NCBI RefSeq assembly: GCF_016651255.1
Contig: NZ_JAEKEG010000090.1
Span: 1 to 56,045, forward strand
DNA: 56,045 bases
Source: Pseudomonas sp. TH10
GTDB taxonomy: Bacteria; Pseudomonadota; Gammaproteobacteria; Pseudomonadales; Pseudomonadaceae
Reading direction: 5' to 3'
The notes below the pieces were generated by a model. It was not told where the DNA came from, did no database searches, and worked only from the letters and a program-made list of their open reading frames with translations. Shown here in pieces: positions 1 through 9,786 of this stretch (positions are counted from its first letter, which is position 1; each line of letters begins with the position of its first letter). A program made the translations under genes and the position numbers.

Positions 1-738
1 CTCATACAGCGGCATATCGAACAGTTGCCCATAGGGCGAAATACGAATGCCAACACGGCCCGCGCCAATTCGCTCAACCACCGCGTCGATGACTTCCAGG
101 GTGAAGCGCAGACGATTTTCCAGCTGATCCGCGGCGTACTGATCGGTTCGATCATTGACCAGCGGATTCATGAACTGCTCGAACAGATAGCCATTAGCGC
201 CATGGATTTCCACGCCATCAAAACCTGCCTCGATCGCATTTTCCGCCGCTTGGGCGAACTCACCGACGATCCGCGAAACTTCGGCCGTTGTCAGTTGGCG
301 CGGCGCAGGTGGAGCTACCAACGCCGGCTTGCCGTCAGCGTCGTAACCGAACGCTGTCGCACCCACCGCTTGCTTCGACGTGGCGCTCACCGGCAGTTTC
401 CCGCCTTCCTGGATCGACGGATGGGACACACGACCCACGTGCCAGAGTTGCGCAAACATCTTGCCGCCCACCGCATGAACCGAATCGGTGGTGAGGCGCC
501 ATCCAGCGATTTGTTCGGGGGTGAAGATGCCGGGATTGAAGAGGTAGCCTTGGCCTTCACGGGATATCGGCGTGCCCTCGCTGACGATCAAGCCTGCGGT
601 GGCGCGCTGCGTGTAATACAACGCCACCCGCTCATCGGCGGCATCATGGGGTGCGCGAGAGCGGGTCAACGGCGCCATGACAATACGATTGTTGAGCGTG
701 GTATCGCCCATGCGGAATTCTTCGAAGAGTGTCGACAT
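1..738 (-). CDS. Old yellow enzyme-type NADH:flavin oxidoreductase, N-terminal part (runs off left edge)
   Basis: The frame opens at ATG 738 (MSTLFEEFRMGDTTLNNRIV) and stays open to base 1, giving the first 246 residues of a protein that is normally about 350-370 residues. The family is an FMN-dependent (beta/alpha)8 barrel that reduces activated alkenes, nitro-esters or quinones with NAD(P)H. Seen: the opening strand NRIVMAPLTRSRA, the QLWHVGRVSHP segment, and HGANGYLFEQF, whose His-Gly-Ala-Asn is the substrate-carbonyl-binding pair of this family. It resembles the NemA/xenobiotic reductase branch. The C-terminal part is outside the window. It lies 234 bp from the divergent VOC gene and has no clear link to the catabolic island. 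Confidence 0.9.
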   Translation of the reverse strand, partial: MSTLFEEFRMGDTTLNNRIVMAPLTRSRAPHDAADERVALYYTQRATAGLIVSEGTPISREGQGYLFNPGIFTPEQIAGWRLTTDSVHAVGGKMFAQLWHVGRVSHPSIQEGGKLPVSATSKQAVGATAFGYDADGKPALVAPPAPRQLTTAEVSRIVGEFAQAAENAIEAGFDGVEIHGANGYLFEQFMNPLVNDRTDQYAADQLENRLRFTLEVIDAVVERIGAGRVGIRISPYGQLFDMPLYE

Positions 739-972
739 TGGAGTTTCCAGAGTTGATCGAGTGAAAGGACAATCAGCTGAGCGACAGATGACTGTCTAAG
801 CTCACGCCAAAGGTCTTATGAGTTGCAGCGATGGATTGATCCTAACGTCGGACTGTTGGCGCAACAATCCGGTCAAATCGCAAATGACTTTTGCTTTTTC
901 AGCAACGCACGGAGGAATGATCACGCCCTGTCGGGATGGACTAAAATCGGGGATTCGACAGGAGTGATCGTC

Positions 973-1390
973 ATGCGCAGTTTTTCAATTCAACGTATAG
1001 ACCATGTTGTACTTAGGGTGCAGGATATTGAGCGCAGCCTCGCGTTTTACACATCAGTCCTGGGATGTGAGGTCAACAAGCGCCGTGACGACCTTTGGCA
1101 TGATTCATCTGAGTGCAGGCGCATCCATGATTGACCTGGTTGATGTGAACGGGCTGATTGGTCGTCAGGGTGGTCAGCCGGCGGGCAAGCAAGGACACAA
1201 CGTCGATCACGTCTGCCTTCGGGTTAAGCCGTTTGATGAACAGGCCATTCTCCGCCACTTGGCTGAGCGCGGTGTATCCGCGGAGAAGGCGCAGATGCGC
1301 TATGGCGCAGAGGGAACAGGGTTGTCCATTTACCTCAATGACCCTGATGAAAATCAAATCGAGTTGAAAGGCCCGGCTGTGCAATCTTGA
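973..1390 (+). CDS. VOC-family (glyoxalase/dioxygenase-fold) protein, interrupted by one frameshift
   Basis: Starts at ATG 973, 8 bases after AGGAG at 960-964. The N-terminal half reads MRSFSIQRIDHVVLRVQDIERSLAFYTSVLGCEV in one frame. The rest, from GMIHLSAGASMIDLVDVNG to NQIELKGPAVQS, continues in the +1 frame. Removing one T from TTT at 1094-1096 joins them as RRDDLGMIHL, giving about 138 residues, the normal size for a single VOC domain. Metal-ligand candidates are the His of RIDHV, the His of NVDHVCLRV and the Glu of NQIELKG. Members include lactoylglutathione lyase-like enzymes and small dioxygenases; the substrate is unknown. The gene stands alone. The frameshift fits the homopolymer-error pattern of this window. 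Confidence 0.8.
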
Positions 1391-1500
1391 TGACATTCGC
1401 CAGGCCGATGAACGTGTGAACGGCGCGCCTCATCGAAACAGGAAGAACATCGGTGACCGCGTCGCCCCTGCATATCGGGCACATTCTCAGGAGATGATTG

Positions 1501-1827
1501 ATGAGCGCTGATGACGTGCCCGTTGGGCAAGTGATACGAGGCTACGTAACCTTTCTGGGGAGTGAGGGACCGTGGATCGGAGCAAGGTTCATGAGCTTCA
1601 GCTATAGCGTCAATGGCAAGCGGTATCACAGGTCTCTCAACGAAACCATTGACGCGTGGTCAACCGAAACCCTCAAAAAAGCCTCGTACGGGTTGAAGGT
1701 CGGCGACCCGGTTTCGGTCTGGTGCTCTCTCAGCGACCCGCATGTGTGTTGCATCGGAGAACAACCCGCCGAAAAACCAGCACTGTTGCGCTTGCTTGAG
1801 TCTTTGGCACCGTTCGGTTTTTTATGA
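1501..1827 (+). CDS. Hypothetical protein, 108 aa
   Basis: ATG 1501 is preceded by CAGGAG at 1488-1493. The overlapping TTG at 1498 is a less likely start. The product is soluble-looking, with no signal peptide or membrane segment. It has the pattern Y-S-V-N-G-K-R-Y-H-R near residue 38-47 and LKVGDPVSVWC near 67-77, which resembles the small beta-barrel pattern of DUF3592-type proteins but without the flanking membrane helices. I do not recognise a function. Coding support is the ribosome-binding site and ordinary codon use only. Confidence 0.5.
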   Translation: MSADDVPVGQVIRGYVTFLGSEGPWIGARFMSFSYSVNGKRYHRSLNETIDAWSTETLKKASYGLKVGDPVSVWCSLSDPHVCCIGEQPAEKPALLRLLESLAPFGFL

Positions 1828-2027
1828 AATCGATCCACACGTTCAGGCCAAAGTCCTGTTTTGTGATTGTTTCTGAGGCATTTGCAGTAGGGTTGCACGG
1901 ATCATCCGATGCCTGAATCTCGGCGGACAATGGCCGATGCAGCCAATAACCGCCATCCACGAACGGACGCTAGTATCCCTCTGCAGCAGATTGGAATCGG
2001 CCCATAGCGGCCTTGCAAGCGGCCTCA

Positions 2028-3101
2028 CTACACTTGAAGGAATCGATCGGGCCGGCATGGGCTAAGCGCGCTGGATACCTTGTCGTCGATGATTTCCTCG
2101 CTGGCAAGACGTCCCACTATCGCCGCCAAAGTGACTCCAGGATGCATGACACACACATAGACGCCGCCCACTTTGGGTAGATAACCGATGATGGGTAGGC
2201 CATCCGCAGGCATGGGTCTAAGCCCGACACAAGCCAATTGCACATCGATGGAACCCGTCCCATGGAGTTGGTTCCGGATTGTCTTGACAGTTCGAAGCGC
2301 GATCGCTGCGGGCTGATTCTCGATGGCGTCATCCAGATAATCTTCTGCTGCCAGCAACGCCCCCTCCGCACTTTGTCGCACTTCCATCTCAGCGCTGGAT
2401 ATGAGGGTGTGCACGAGTCCGGGTTGAGACTTGTAACGGATGAAAATGGCAGGCGAGGCCTCTATTGGAAGAGACACCTCAAGCCTATCTGTCAAGGTCG
2501 TGATGCCTGTTCCGGCCGCAAGTACGACCACATCAGCATCGATGATACCCATTGTCGTTTCAACGCCCGTCACCGTGGCGCCCCGGGTTACAAAGCCCAG
2601 AACACGCGTCTGAGTGAGAATCTTCGCCCCATTTGCCTGGGCACCTGCGATCAACGCATGGGTCGCTGCCACTGCGTCCAGCGCCCCTTCATCAGCCGCA
2701 TACACAGCAGATTGAGGAGGATTCCTGAGATTTGGTTCAAGGCCGAGAATCTGCGATCGATCTACCAGATTTGCCGAAACCTGATGACCTGAATCTGGCA
2801 GCGCTTCACTCGCCGTCGCGTTGAAAGACAAAGCACCTGTCCATCGTATGTTCAGGTCAGGTAACCGGGATTCGAGTCGACGATAGGCCTCGATTGCAGC
2901 TGCGCGCAGTTTTGCAATGGGGTCGGGTTTTCCGTGCTGGGTGTTGATCCATGCGAATGAAGTTCCAGTCACTCCCGACGCGATATCTTCAGCCTCAACC
3001 ACGGTGATATTTGCGCCTTTATCAGCCAAATGATACGCCAGCGAAGCACCCACGATGCCTGCACCAATGACAACGACTCGTTTGTCCTGAGCATTTCCCA
3101 T
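2028..3101 (-). CDS. FAD-dependent oxidoreductase, DAO (glycine/D-amino acid oxidase-like) family
   Basis: ATG 3101 is chosen because GGAGGT lies five bases upstream; an upstream in-frame extension to 3149 has no such site. The 357-residue product opens with the dinucleotide-binding motif VVVIGAGIVGASLAYHLADKGANI and continues with TGTSFAWI, typical of DAO proteins. The C-terminus has GLRPMPADGLPIIGYLPKVGGVYVCVMHPGVTLAAIVG, the family's second FAD contact. Members oxidise amines or 2-hydroxy acids such as glycine, sarcosine, D-amino acids or 2-hydroxyglutarate. The substrate is not deducible. It lies downstream of the hydrolase/flavoprotein unit on the same strand, but a 281-bp gap makes independent transcription possible. 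Confidence 0.85.
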   Translation of the reverse strand: MGNAQDKRVVVIGAGIVGASLAYHLADKGANITVVEAEDIASGVTGTSFAWINTQHGKPDPIAKLRAAAIEAYRRLESRLPDLNIRWTGALSFNATASEALPDSGHQVSANLVDRSQILGLEPNLRNPPQSAVYAADEGALDAVAATHALIAGAQANGAKILTQTRVLGFVTRGATVTGVETTMGIIDADVVVLAAGTGITTLTDRLEVSLPIEASPAIFIRYKSQPGLVHTLISSAEMEVRQSAEGALLAAEDYLDDAIENQPAAIALRTVKTIRNQLHGTGSIDVQLACVGLRPMPADGLPIIGYLPKVGGVYVCVMHPGVTLAAIVGRLASEEIIDDKVSSALSPCRPDRFLQV

Positions 3102-3382
3102 ATCAACCTCCATTCTGTCGACCTGCCCATGGTACGACGGCTGGAGCATTTCACCACCTGAAAACCTGATCGTTCAGAACCCGGTTTCAGTGTCTGCACC
3201 TGGCCAGCTGCAGCCCGTCGCGACGGGCAGAAAACGGCTGTGGATTGAACCAGTCCGCAACATCTCGCCCTATGGGTCTCGCATAAACAGCTTTTGAGGT
3301 GTTTGGAAAACGGTCGGGAAGCTGAGATAAACTCCGAAACTTCAAACCAGTCCACGATAACCGAGCGCATGTCTGCTAATGG

Positions 3383-3667
3383 TCAATAACTATGCGGTAG
3401 CCATTGCGTCCCTGCCGGGTGTTCAAACTGTTGAAGATAGGCATTAGTGCTATCCGTTTCACGCGAACCTTCCAATGGTGCAGATGCCGCTCTGTTTTCT
3501 TCAAGCAAGAACATGCTGATATCAGCTATCCACTGAGACACCCGTCTATCACCAGCCTCAAATAAAAGATCCATGGACACCACCAACAGCCAAACCAGCG
3601 CAAATCCGCCTGACAGCCTTAGAGCCACCGTCAGGCGCGTTATCCTCTGCCGCCGGGAACGACGCAT
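3383..3667 (-). CDS. Small hypothetical membrane protein, 94 aa
   Basis: Begins at 3667, three bases after the stop of the flavoprotein gene (stop 3671-3673), so it is probably translationally coupled. The N-terminus is Arg-rich (MRRSRRQR) and is followed by one hydrophobic stretch near residues 13-33 that could be a membrane anchor or an uncleaved signal. The remainder is polar and matches no family I know. Position supports it being a real gene; composition gives little other evidence. Confidence 0.45.
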   Translation of the reverse strand: MRRSRRQRITRLTVALRLSGGFALVWLLVVSMDLLFEAGDRRVSQWIADISMFLLEENRAASAPLEGSRETDSTNAYLQQFEHPAGTQWLPHSY

Positions 3668-3670
3668 TGT

Positions 3671-5140
3671 TCAGCGCGCCTTTTGCGTTGAGGCTTCTGC
3701 CCCGGCGATGCGCCCAAGTACCGAACCTGATGTCAGCCCCGCCCCACCGGCGTACTTGACGTAGTAGAGGTTACCCACCAATTCACCCGCGGCGTACAGG
3801 CCGTCAATCGGTTGATCCTCTTCGTCCAGCACCTGGGCCTGGCTGTTGACCTTCAAACCACCGAAGGTGAAGGTGATGCCGCACGTCACCGCGTAAGCCA
3901 CGAACGGCGGACGATCCAGCGGGTTGGCCCAGTTTGACTTGGGCAATGGCAGGCCCTGGGTTGAGCGTCCGTCGCGGACAGCGGGGTTGAATGGCACATT
4001 GAGTTGCACCGAGCGGTTGTAAGTCTCGAGGGTGTGCAGAAGAGCGGGGCCGTTGACCCCCTCCATCTGCTTGATCAACCCTTGCAGGGTGTCGGCCTGG
4101 ATCCGCGTCACCTGGCGTCCGCGATACTCATCGGGGAGCAATTCGTGGCTGTGCTGGTCGAAGATCTGCCAGGCAACACCCTCCGGTTGTGCCATGACTT
4201 TGGCCCCCATGCTGGAGTAGGTGTAGTTGCGAAAATCCTGACCTTCATCGATAAAACGCTGGCCATCGGAATTGACCACCACGCCGAGATGGAAGTAGTT
4301 CTTTTGCTGGTTCAGATGGTTCAGGTCACCCATCTGCGGGGCATTGACGTCATAAAACACCGCATGGCAACCGGACCAGTTGCCGTGTGCCACGGCGCCC
4401 ACGTCCAGGGCCATGCGGATACCGTCGCCAGTGTTGTAGCGTGACCCTCGGACCTTGGCCAAGTCCCATCCCGGCCCCAGGTACTTGGTGCGCCATTCCA
4501 GATTGGCATGGAAGCCACCCGTTGCGAGGACCAAGGCCCGAGCACGAAACTGCCGACCGTCCGCACAACACAGTTGCCACAAGCCGGAAGAATCGCGGCT
4601 GATGCGTTGGGTCCGACAGCCGTAGAAAACCTCCACGGCATCTTTTTCCACTCGGCGAAACAAGGCATCGACCAACCCCAGGCCGCCACCAGAAACCTCG
4701 ATGGTCAGGCCGCCCCAAAAGCGGAATTTGCCATCCACCTTGAAGGCCTGACGACCATAGATAGGCATGAAGCGCACGCCCTTGCCGGTCATCCACTGCA
4801 AAGTATCCAGACTCTGCGACACTACCGTGTCCAACACTTGCGGGTCGGTGCGGTACTGGCTCATGGCGGCCAACTCACCGAAAAAATCGTCCTGGGTATA
4901 GGCGCCGAAATCGCTGCTCTGAATTTCACTCTCCAGCAGGTCCGGCATCAGGCTGCGCAAGTCTTCGACACCCCGGTAAGCCACGCGAAACGCGCCACCG
5001 GTGTGCGCCGAGTTACCGCCCCGCTGCTCTTGCGGCGCGCGTTCAAGCAAGGCCACGCGCGCCCCTTGTTCGCGGGCGGAAAGGGCTGCGCAAAGCCCGG
5101 CATTCCCGCTGCCCAGCACGATGACGTCGTAAGATTGCAT
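3671..5140 (-). CDS. FAD-dependent dehydrogenase of the tricarballylate dehydrogenase (TcuA)/KstD/fumarate reductase superfamily
   Basis: ATG 5140 follows AGGAG by seven bases. The 489-residue product starts with YDVIVLGSGNAGLCAALSAREQGARVALLERAP, a Rossmann FAD motif, then RGGNSAHTGGAFR, which is characteristic of TcuA-like proteins. The C-terminal FAD loop is FTFGGLKVNSQAQVL...GLYAAGELVGNLYYVKYAGGAGLTSGSVLGRIAG. Members introduce C=C bonds alpha,beta to a carboxylate or ketone, as in TcuA and 3-ketosteroid dehydrogenases. It is third in the unit started by the sigma-54 promoter at 7453-7468, so a ring- or side-chain desaturation step in the same pathway is likely. There is no signal peptide or haem motif, so it is a cytoplasmic flavoprotein needing an external acceptor, possibly the ETF of this island. 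Confidence 0.87.
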   Translation of the reverse strand: MQSYDVIVLGSGNAGLCAALSAREQGARVALLERAPQEQRGGNSAHTGGAFRVAYRGVEDLRSLMPDLLESEIQSSDFGAYTQDDFFGELAAMSQYRTDPQVLDTVVSQSLDTLQWMTGKGVRFMPIYGRQAFKVDGKFRFWGGLTIEVSGGGLGLVDALFRRVEKDAVEVFYGCRTQRISRDSSGLWQLCCADGRQFRARALVLATGGFHANLEWRTKYLGPGWDLAKVRGSRYNTGDGIRMALDVGAVAHGNWSGCHAVFYDVNAPQMGDLNHLNQQKNYFHLGVVVNSDGQRFIDEGQDFRNYTYSSMGAKVMAQPEGVAWQIFDQHSHELLPDEYRGRQVTRIQADTLQGLIKQMEGVNGPALLHTLETYNRSVQLNVPFNPAVRDGRSTQGLPLPKSNWANPLDRPPFVAYAVTCGITFTFGGLKVNSQAQVLDEEDQPIDGLYAAGELVGNLYYVKYAGGAGLTSGSVLGRIAGAEASTQKAR

Positions 5141-5281
5141 ATCCGCTCCTGGTCTGTGGACTTGACCATCCCATTATCAATAGAGCCGCGCAGCGGACTT
5201 AGCCTGCGCGGCGAAATAGGCTTTTCAACAAATGCGCAAGGTGATGCGCTGCATCGAGTACGCGGGAGAACTTGGTCGGGA

Positions 5282-6355
5282 TTACAAAGAGGGGATCGCG
5301 TCGGGCAACAGCAACATGCGATCCCCGGCGAACGCCCCAACGAACACATCGCGACCGACCTGCAATGCAGTCGATGCGCCATACAACGCCCCTTCTTGGG
5401 CGCGCAACAGTTCACGACTGGTGCCGTTGCGCGGATCGATCAAGGCGACCACCGTCGCGCTGGGGCAGAACTCGTTGTGGCTGAGGAAACACCGGCGAAA
5501 GGTCTGTGCATCCGGCACGCCCGCTGTGAGTAATTGTCCATCCGTTGTCCAAGTCAGATTGTCCGGCATGAAGCCAAGGACGATCTTGCTCATGACTTTT
5601 TGCTGCTGCAAATCGTAGTGCCAGATTCCGCTGCCCGGCCACGCGGCAAACCATACTGACTGACCGTCCTGGCTGACCTGAATGCCATTCGGCGCGGGGG
5701 CCTCGCTGTCGGGCAGACGGCGCAGTCCCTCGCTGGCGTGCCAGGCAAGCAAATGTCCCGTGGCCCGGCCATCGAGCAGTTTTTCCAGGCGCGGATCGTC
5801 CTTCATTGCACTGAAGCTGAACATGGCCGTGACCACGAAGCCGCCGTCGGGTGTAGCGGCAACATCATTGAGCATCGTGCCGTCCTGGCTTTCCACGCAG
5901 CCACGCCAGACGGCCTTCCAGCTTTTGCCATCGTTTATTGGCTCGAAAAATTCCACAGCTTCTCGACCGTTGTGATTGACCACCAACAATTGCGATCGAC
6001 CATCGGCACGTCTGGACAAGTGGATGCCGTGGGCACCTACAGCACCTTGCGGCGCCTCGCACGAAGGTTCTCCCCAACCCGGTGTTGCCTGCCGCTCGAT
6101 GACCATATCGCTGACTGCCCGGGAGGCCAGTTCCATGACTCGCAAGCGACTTTGATGGCTGGCGGCCAGTCCCGGAGTGGTGCTCAGGAACAGGAATCCG
6201 GCATCCGGCGAAAGCTCCAGATCCTCGGGCGGCGCCATGCCGCAAATCGGCGTGTAACCGCTTTGCGCCACGCACGCGGGCACCTGTGGTTGAGCGGCGA
6301 CAGCGGTGCTGATAGCCAGCGCCAAGGCAGCACTGGCCAAACGTAAATTATTCAT
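5282..6355 (-). CDS. Secreted SMP-30/gluconolactonase-like beta-propeller protein
   Basis: The 357-residue product opens with a clear signal peptide, MNNLRLASAALALAISTAVA then AQ, so it is periplasmic. The body carries recurring propeller strands and the patterns GAHGIHLSRRADGRSQLLVVNHNG, LNDVAATPDGGFVVTAMF and PNGIQVSQDGQSVWFAAWPG, the Asn/Gly turns typical of SMP-30, strictosidine synthase and arylesterase-type propellers. The Asn and Asp residues in these turns are probable calcium ligands. The family includes lactonases and esterases. It lies 100 bp downstream of the BphD-type hydrolase and 141 bp upstream of the flavoprotein, inside the second sigma-54 unit. A periplasmic lactone- or ester-opening role is inference. 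Confidence 0.78.
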   Translation of the reverse strand: MNNLRLASAALALAISTAVAAQPQVPACVAQSGYTPICGMAPPEDLELSPDAGFLFLSTTPGLAASHQSRLRVMELASRAVSDMVIERQATPGWGEPSCEAPQGAVGAHGIHLSRRADGRSQLLVVNHNGREAVEFFEPINDGKSWKAVWRGCVESQDGTMLNDVAATPDGGFVVTAMFSFSAMKDDPRLEKLLDGRATGHLLAWHASEGLRRLPDSEAPAPNGIQVSQDGQSVWFAAWPGSGIWHYDLQQQKVMSKIVLGFMPDNLTWTTDGQLLTAGVPDAQTFRRCFLSHNEFCPSATVVALIDPRNGTSRELLRAQEGALYGASTALQVGRDVFVGAFAGDRMLLLPDAIPSL

Positions 6356-6455
6356 GATCCAACCCCGGTTTTATTGTAGTTATGCGTCCATGTGCAGGGG
6401 CCCAAGCCAGCCGCAAGCCCCTCGCGCCATGGCAACGAGAGGGATGCGCCGGGGC

Positions 6456-7313
<858 letters not shown>

Positions 7314-7452
7314 TTATTATGGCTGTGAGGCAGGAGCAAACACCGCGTTGAAAACTCGGGTGTGAGGAAAAGAAAGCGTCCGGGTGATGCGCACCACTTC
7401 AGTAAATCGCTGAACGCCACGAGACCGCGGTGACGCCTTCTGCATTGAGGAG

Positions 7453-7468
7453 AGCAACGACTGTGCCA
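7453..7468 (-). promoter_or_regulatory. Sigma-54 (-24/-12) promoter for the hydrolase unit
   Basis: On the minus strand this reads TGGCAC-AGTCG-TTGCT, an exact match to the -24 TGGCAC and -12 TTGCT elements with the invariant GG and GC ten bases apart. The predicted transcript start is near 7442, about 140 bases before the hydrolase ATG at 7301. The same exact elements precede the dioxygenase operon at 20643-20658. Confidence 0.88.
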
Positions 7469-7585
7469 GTCATATAAAAAGACCGCGCATTCGAATTAAG
7501 TACTTATAAAACAACAACTTGTAAGTTTGACTTGCAAGATAAGTGAAGCTCGCCTGGGCGCTGATCGATATCTCTTATTCAGAAG

Positions 7586-7603
7586 TTTTCAAAGATTCAT
7601 AAA
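7586..7603 (-). promoter_or_regulatory. Candidate upstream activating sequence for the sigma-54 activator
   Basis: The minus strand reads TTTATGAATCTTTGAAAA. The plus strand at 20768-20785 reads TTTATGAAAATTCGAAAA, identical at 15 of 18 positions. Both are centred about 145-153 bases upstream of the predicted sigma-54 start sites, the usual distance for a DmpR/XylR-type activator. A partly overlapping inverted repeat TTCAT-N10-ATGAA occupies 7596-7615. Confidence 0.6.
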
Positions 7604-7622
7604 AATCGAGATGAAAAATATG

Positions 7623-7641
7623 AAGGCGTTGAAAGCGCCTT
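7623..7641 (-). terminator. Probable terminator after the meta-cleavage operon
   Basis: AAGGCG at 7623-7628 pairs with CGCCTT at 7636-7641 across a 7-base loop. On the minus strand the hairpin is followed by CATATTTTTC. It lies about 160 bases past the aldolase stop and before the second sigma-54 promoter, so it would separate the two transcripts. The 6-bp stem is short. Confidence 0.45.
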
Positions 7642-7800
7642 TATCGCTGTAATGGCAATACCCGCTTTACTGTTGTTATGTCAGGCAGGCGAGAACCCCA
7701 GGAGAGCGAGCCTGCGCGCGGTGATGGTGGTTCAGCCAACCGCAATGGTGAATGCTCAAGCGCTATCGCAGGCAGACCAGCTCCCATAGGTTGTGCGGCG

Positions 7801-8823
7801 TTAACGTTTTTTGAGCAGGTCCAGCGCGACGTCGACGATCATGTCTTCCTGACCGCCGACCATTCGCCGTTTGCCCAGTTCGACGAGGATGTCCAGGGTC
7901 TTGAGGCCGTACTTGGTAGCGGCGATTTCGGCGTGGCGAAGGAAACTCGAATAGACCCCGGCGTAACCGAGGGCCAGGGTCTCGCGATCGACCCGCACTG
8001 GCCGATCCTGCAGCGGGCGCACGATGTCGTCAGCGGCGTCCATCAGCGTGTACAGGTCGGTGCCGTGGTTCCAGCCCAGGCGTTCGGCGGCGGCAATGAA
8101 AACTTCAAGCGGCGCGTTACCGGCCCCGGCGCCCATGCCCGCGAGGCTGGCGTCGATGCGGTCGCAACCTTCCTCGACCGCGGTAATGGAGTTGGCCACA
8201 CCCAGGCTCAAGTTGTGGTGAGCGTGCATGCCGGTTTCGGTTTCCGGTTTGAGCACAGCCTTGAAGGCACGGAAGCGGTCGCGGATGTCCTGCATGTTCA
8301 TCGCGCCGCCCGAGTCGGCCATGTACACGCAGGTCGCGCCGTAGCTCTCCATCAGCTTGGCCTGCGCGGCTAACTGCTCGGCCGGGATCATGTGACTCAT
8401 CATCAGGAAGCCGACGGTGTCCATGCCCAGCTCGCGGGCGTACTCGATGTGTTGTTTCGAGACATCCGCTTCGGTGCAATGGGTGGCGATGCGTACCACC
8501 CGGGCACCGGCGTTGTATGCGGCTTTCAGGTCATGAACCGTACCGATGCCGGGCAGCAGCAAGGTGGTGATTTTGGCGTGGCTGATCACGTCGGCGGCGG
8601 CTTCGATCCATTCCAGATCAGTGTGCGCCGCAAAGCCGTAGTTGAAGCTGGAACCTTGCAGGCCATCACCGTGGGCAACTTCGATCGAATCGACCTTGGC
8701 CTTGTCTAGAGCGCGGGCGATGTCCTGCACGTTCTGCAGCGAGTACTGATGGCGAACCGCGTGGCTGCCATCGCGCAGGGTCACGTCGGAGATGTAGATT
8801 TTTTTGCCGGGATTGAAGGTCAT
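7801..8823 (-). CDS. dmpG: 4-hydroxy-2-oxovalerate aldolase
   Basis: The 340-residue product is full length for the DmpG/BphI/MhpE/HsaF family. The DRE-TIM motif [12 protein letters not shown] gives Arg17, Asp18 and His21. The second metal-binding segment [11 protein letters not shown] lies near residue 200. The enzyme cleaves 4-hydroxy-2-oxoacids to pyruvate plus an aldehyde, which is channelled to the partner acylating dehydrogenase. ATG 8823 follows a GAGGAG site ten bases past the dehydrogenase stop at 8834, as expected for the two-subunit channelling complex. It is the last gene of the operon that begins with the extradiol dioxygenase. Whether it prefers acetaldehyde (BphI-like) or propanal (HsaF-like) units cannot be read here. 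Confidence 0.95.
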   Translation of the reverse strand: MTFNPGKKIYISDVTLRDGSHAVRHQYSLQNVQDIARALDKAKVDSIEVAHGDGLQGSSFNYGFAAHTDLEWIEAAADVISHAKITTLLLPGIGTVHDLKAAYNAGARVVRIATHCTEADVSKQHIEYARELGMDTVGFLMMSHMIPAEQLAAQAKLMESYGATCVYMADSGGAMNMQDIRDRFRAFKAVLKPETETGMHAHHNLSLGVANSITAVEEGCDRIDASLAGMGAGAGNAPLEVFIAAAERLGWNHGTDLYTLMDAADDIVRPLQDRPVRVDRETLALGYAGVYSSFLRHAEIAATKYGLKTLDILVELGKRRMVGGQEDMIVDVALDLLKKR

Positions 8824-8833
8824 GTCGGTCTCC

Positions 8834-9772
8834 TCAGGCGTTGAGCATCGACTGCGCCATGCGCTCGGCGGTAGCCAAGGCAGCGGAGGTCATGATGTCG
8901 AGATTACCGGCGTAAGCCGGCAGGTAATGGGCTGCGCCTTCCACTTCGAGGAACACCGAGGTCTTGAGTCCGGAGAATCTGCCCAGGCCGGGAATGTTCA
9001 GCGGCGCGTCTTCGGGGATGATGTCGAACTGCACTTTCTGCTTGAGACGATAGCCCGGCACATAGGCCTGCACCGCCGCCGCCATCTCTACGATCGACGC
9101 CTCGACCAGCGCCTGATCCGCCGCTTCGGACAGCACAAACACCGTGTCGCGCATCATCAGCGGCGGCTCGGCCGGGTTCATCACGATGATCGCCTTGCCC
9201 TTGGCGGCGCCGCCGATCACTTCGATGGCTTTAGACGTGGTCTCGGTGAACTCGTCGATGTTGGCGCGGGTGCCGGGGCCGGCGGACTTGCTGGCGATCG
9301 AGGCGACGATTTCGGCGTAATGCACCTTGGCCACGCGCGATACGGCCGCGACCATCGGGATCGTCGCCTGGCCACCGCAGGTGACCATGTTGACGTTGAG
9401 CTGATCCAGATTCTGCTCCAGATTCACTACCGGTACGCAGTACGGGCCGATGGCTGCCGGGGTCAGGTCGATCAGGCGGATACCAGGTTTGCTCGAGCGC
9501 AGGAATGCGTCATTCTTGACGTGGGCACCGGCCGAGGTTGCATCGAAGACGAAGTCGATGTCCTTGAAGATGTCCATGCGGGTCAGGCCTTCAACGCCTT
9601 CATGGGTCACCGCCACGCCCAGGCGCGAGGCGCGGGCCAAGCCGTCCGAGGCCGGGTCGATGCCAACCATCACCGCCATTTCCAGATGCTTGGCGTTACG
9701 CAGGATCTTGATCATCAGGTCGGTGCCGATGTTGCCGGAACCGATGATGGCGACTTTCAATTTGTTGTTCAT
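8834..9772 (-). CDS. dmpF: Acetaldehyde dehydrogenase (acylating)
   Basis: ATG 9772 gives [20 protein letters not shown], where the NAD-binding Gly motif is at the true N-terminus; the upstream extension is not conserved-looking. The 312-residue length is normal. The catalytic Cys is Cys132 in [12 protein letters not shown]. The enzyme converts the aldehyde released by the aldolase to an acyl-CoA (acetyl-CoA, or propionyl-CoA for a C6 dienoate) with NAD and CoA. It lies between the hydratase and the aldolase in the canonical lower-pathway order. Confidence 0.95.
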   Translation of the reverse strand: MNNKLKVAIIGSGNIGTDLMIKILRNAKHLEMAVMVGIDPASDGLARASRLGVAVTHEGVEGLTRMDIFKDIDFVFDATSAGAHVKNDAFLRSSKPGIRLIDLTPAAIGPYCVPVVNLEQNLDQLNVNMVTCGGQATIPMVAAVSRVAKVHYAEIVASIASKSAGPGTRANIDEFTETTSKAIEVIGGAAKGKAIIVMNPAEPPLMMRDTVFVLSEAADQALVEASIVEMAAAVQAYVPGYRLKQKVQFDIIPEDAPLNIPGLGRFSGLKTSVFLEVEGAAHYLPAYAGNLDIMTSAALATAERMAQSMLNA

Positions 9773-9786
9773 GATGTTGTGCAACC

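Noticed and set aside
7331..7346. Another TTGCT near the hydrolase start as a sigma-54 -12 box
   Set aside because: The matching -24 position lacks the essential GG.
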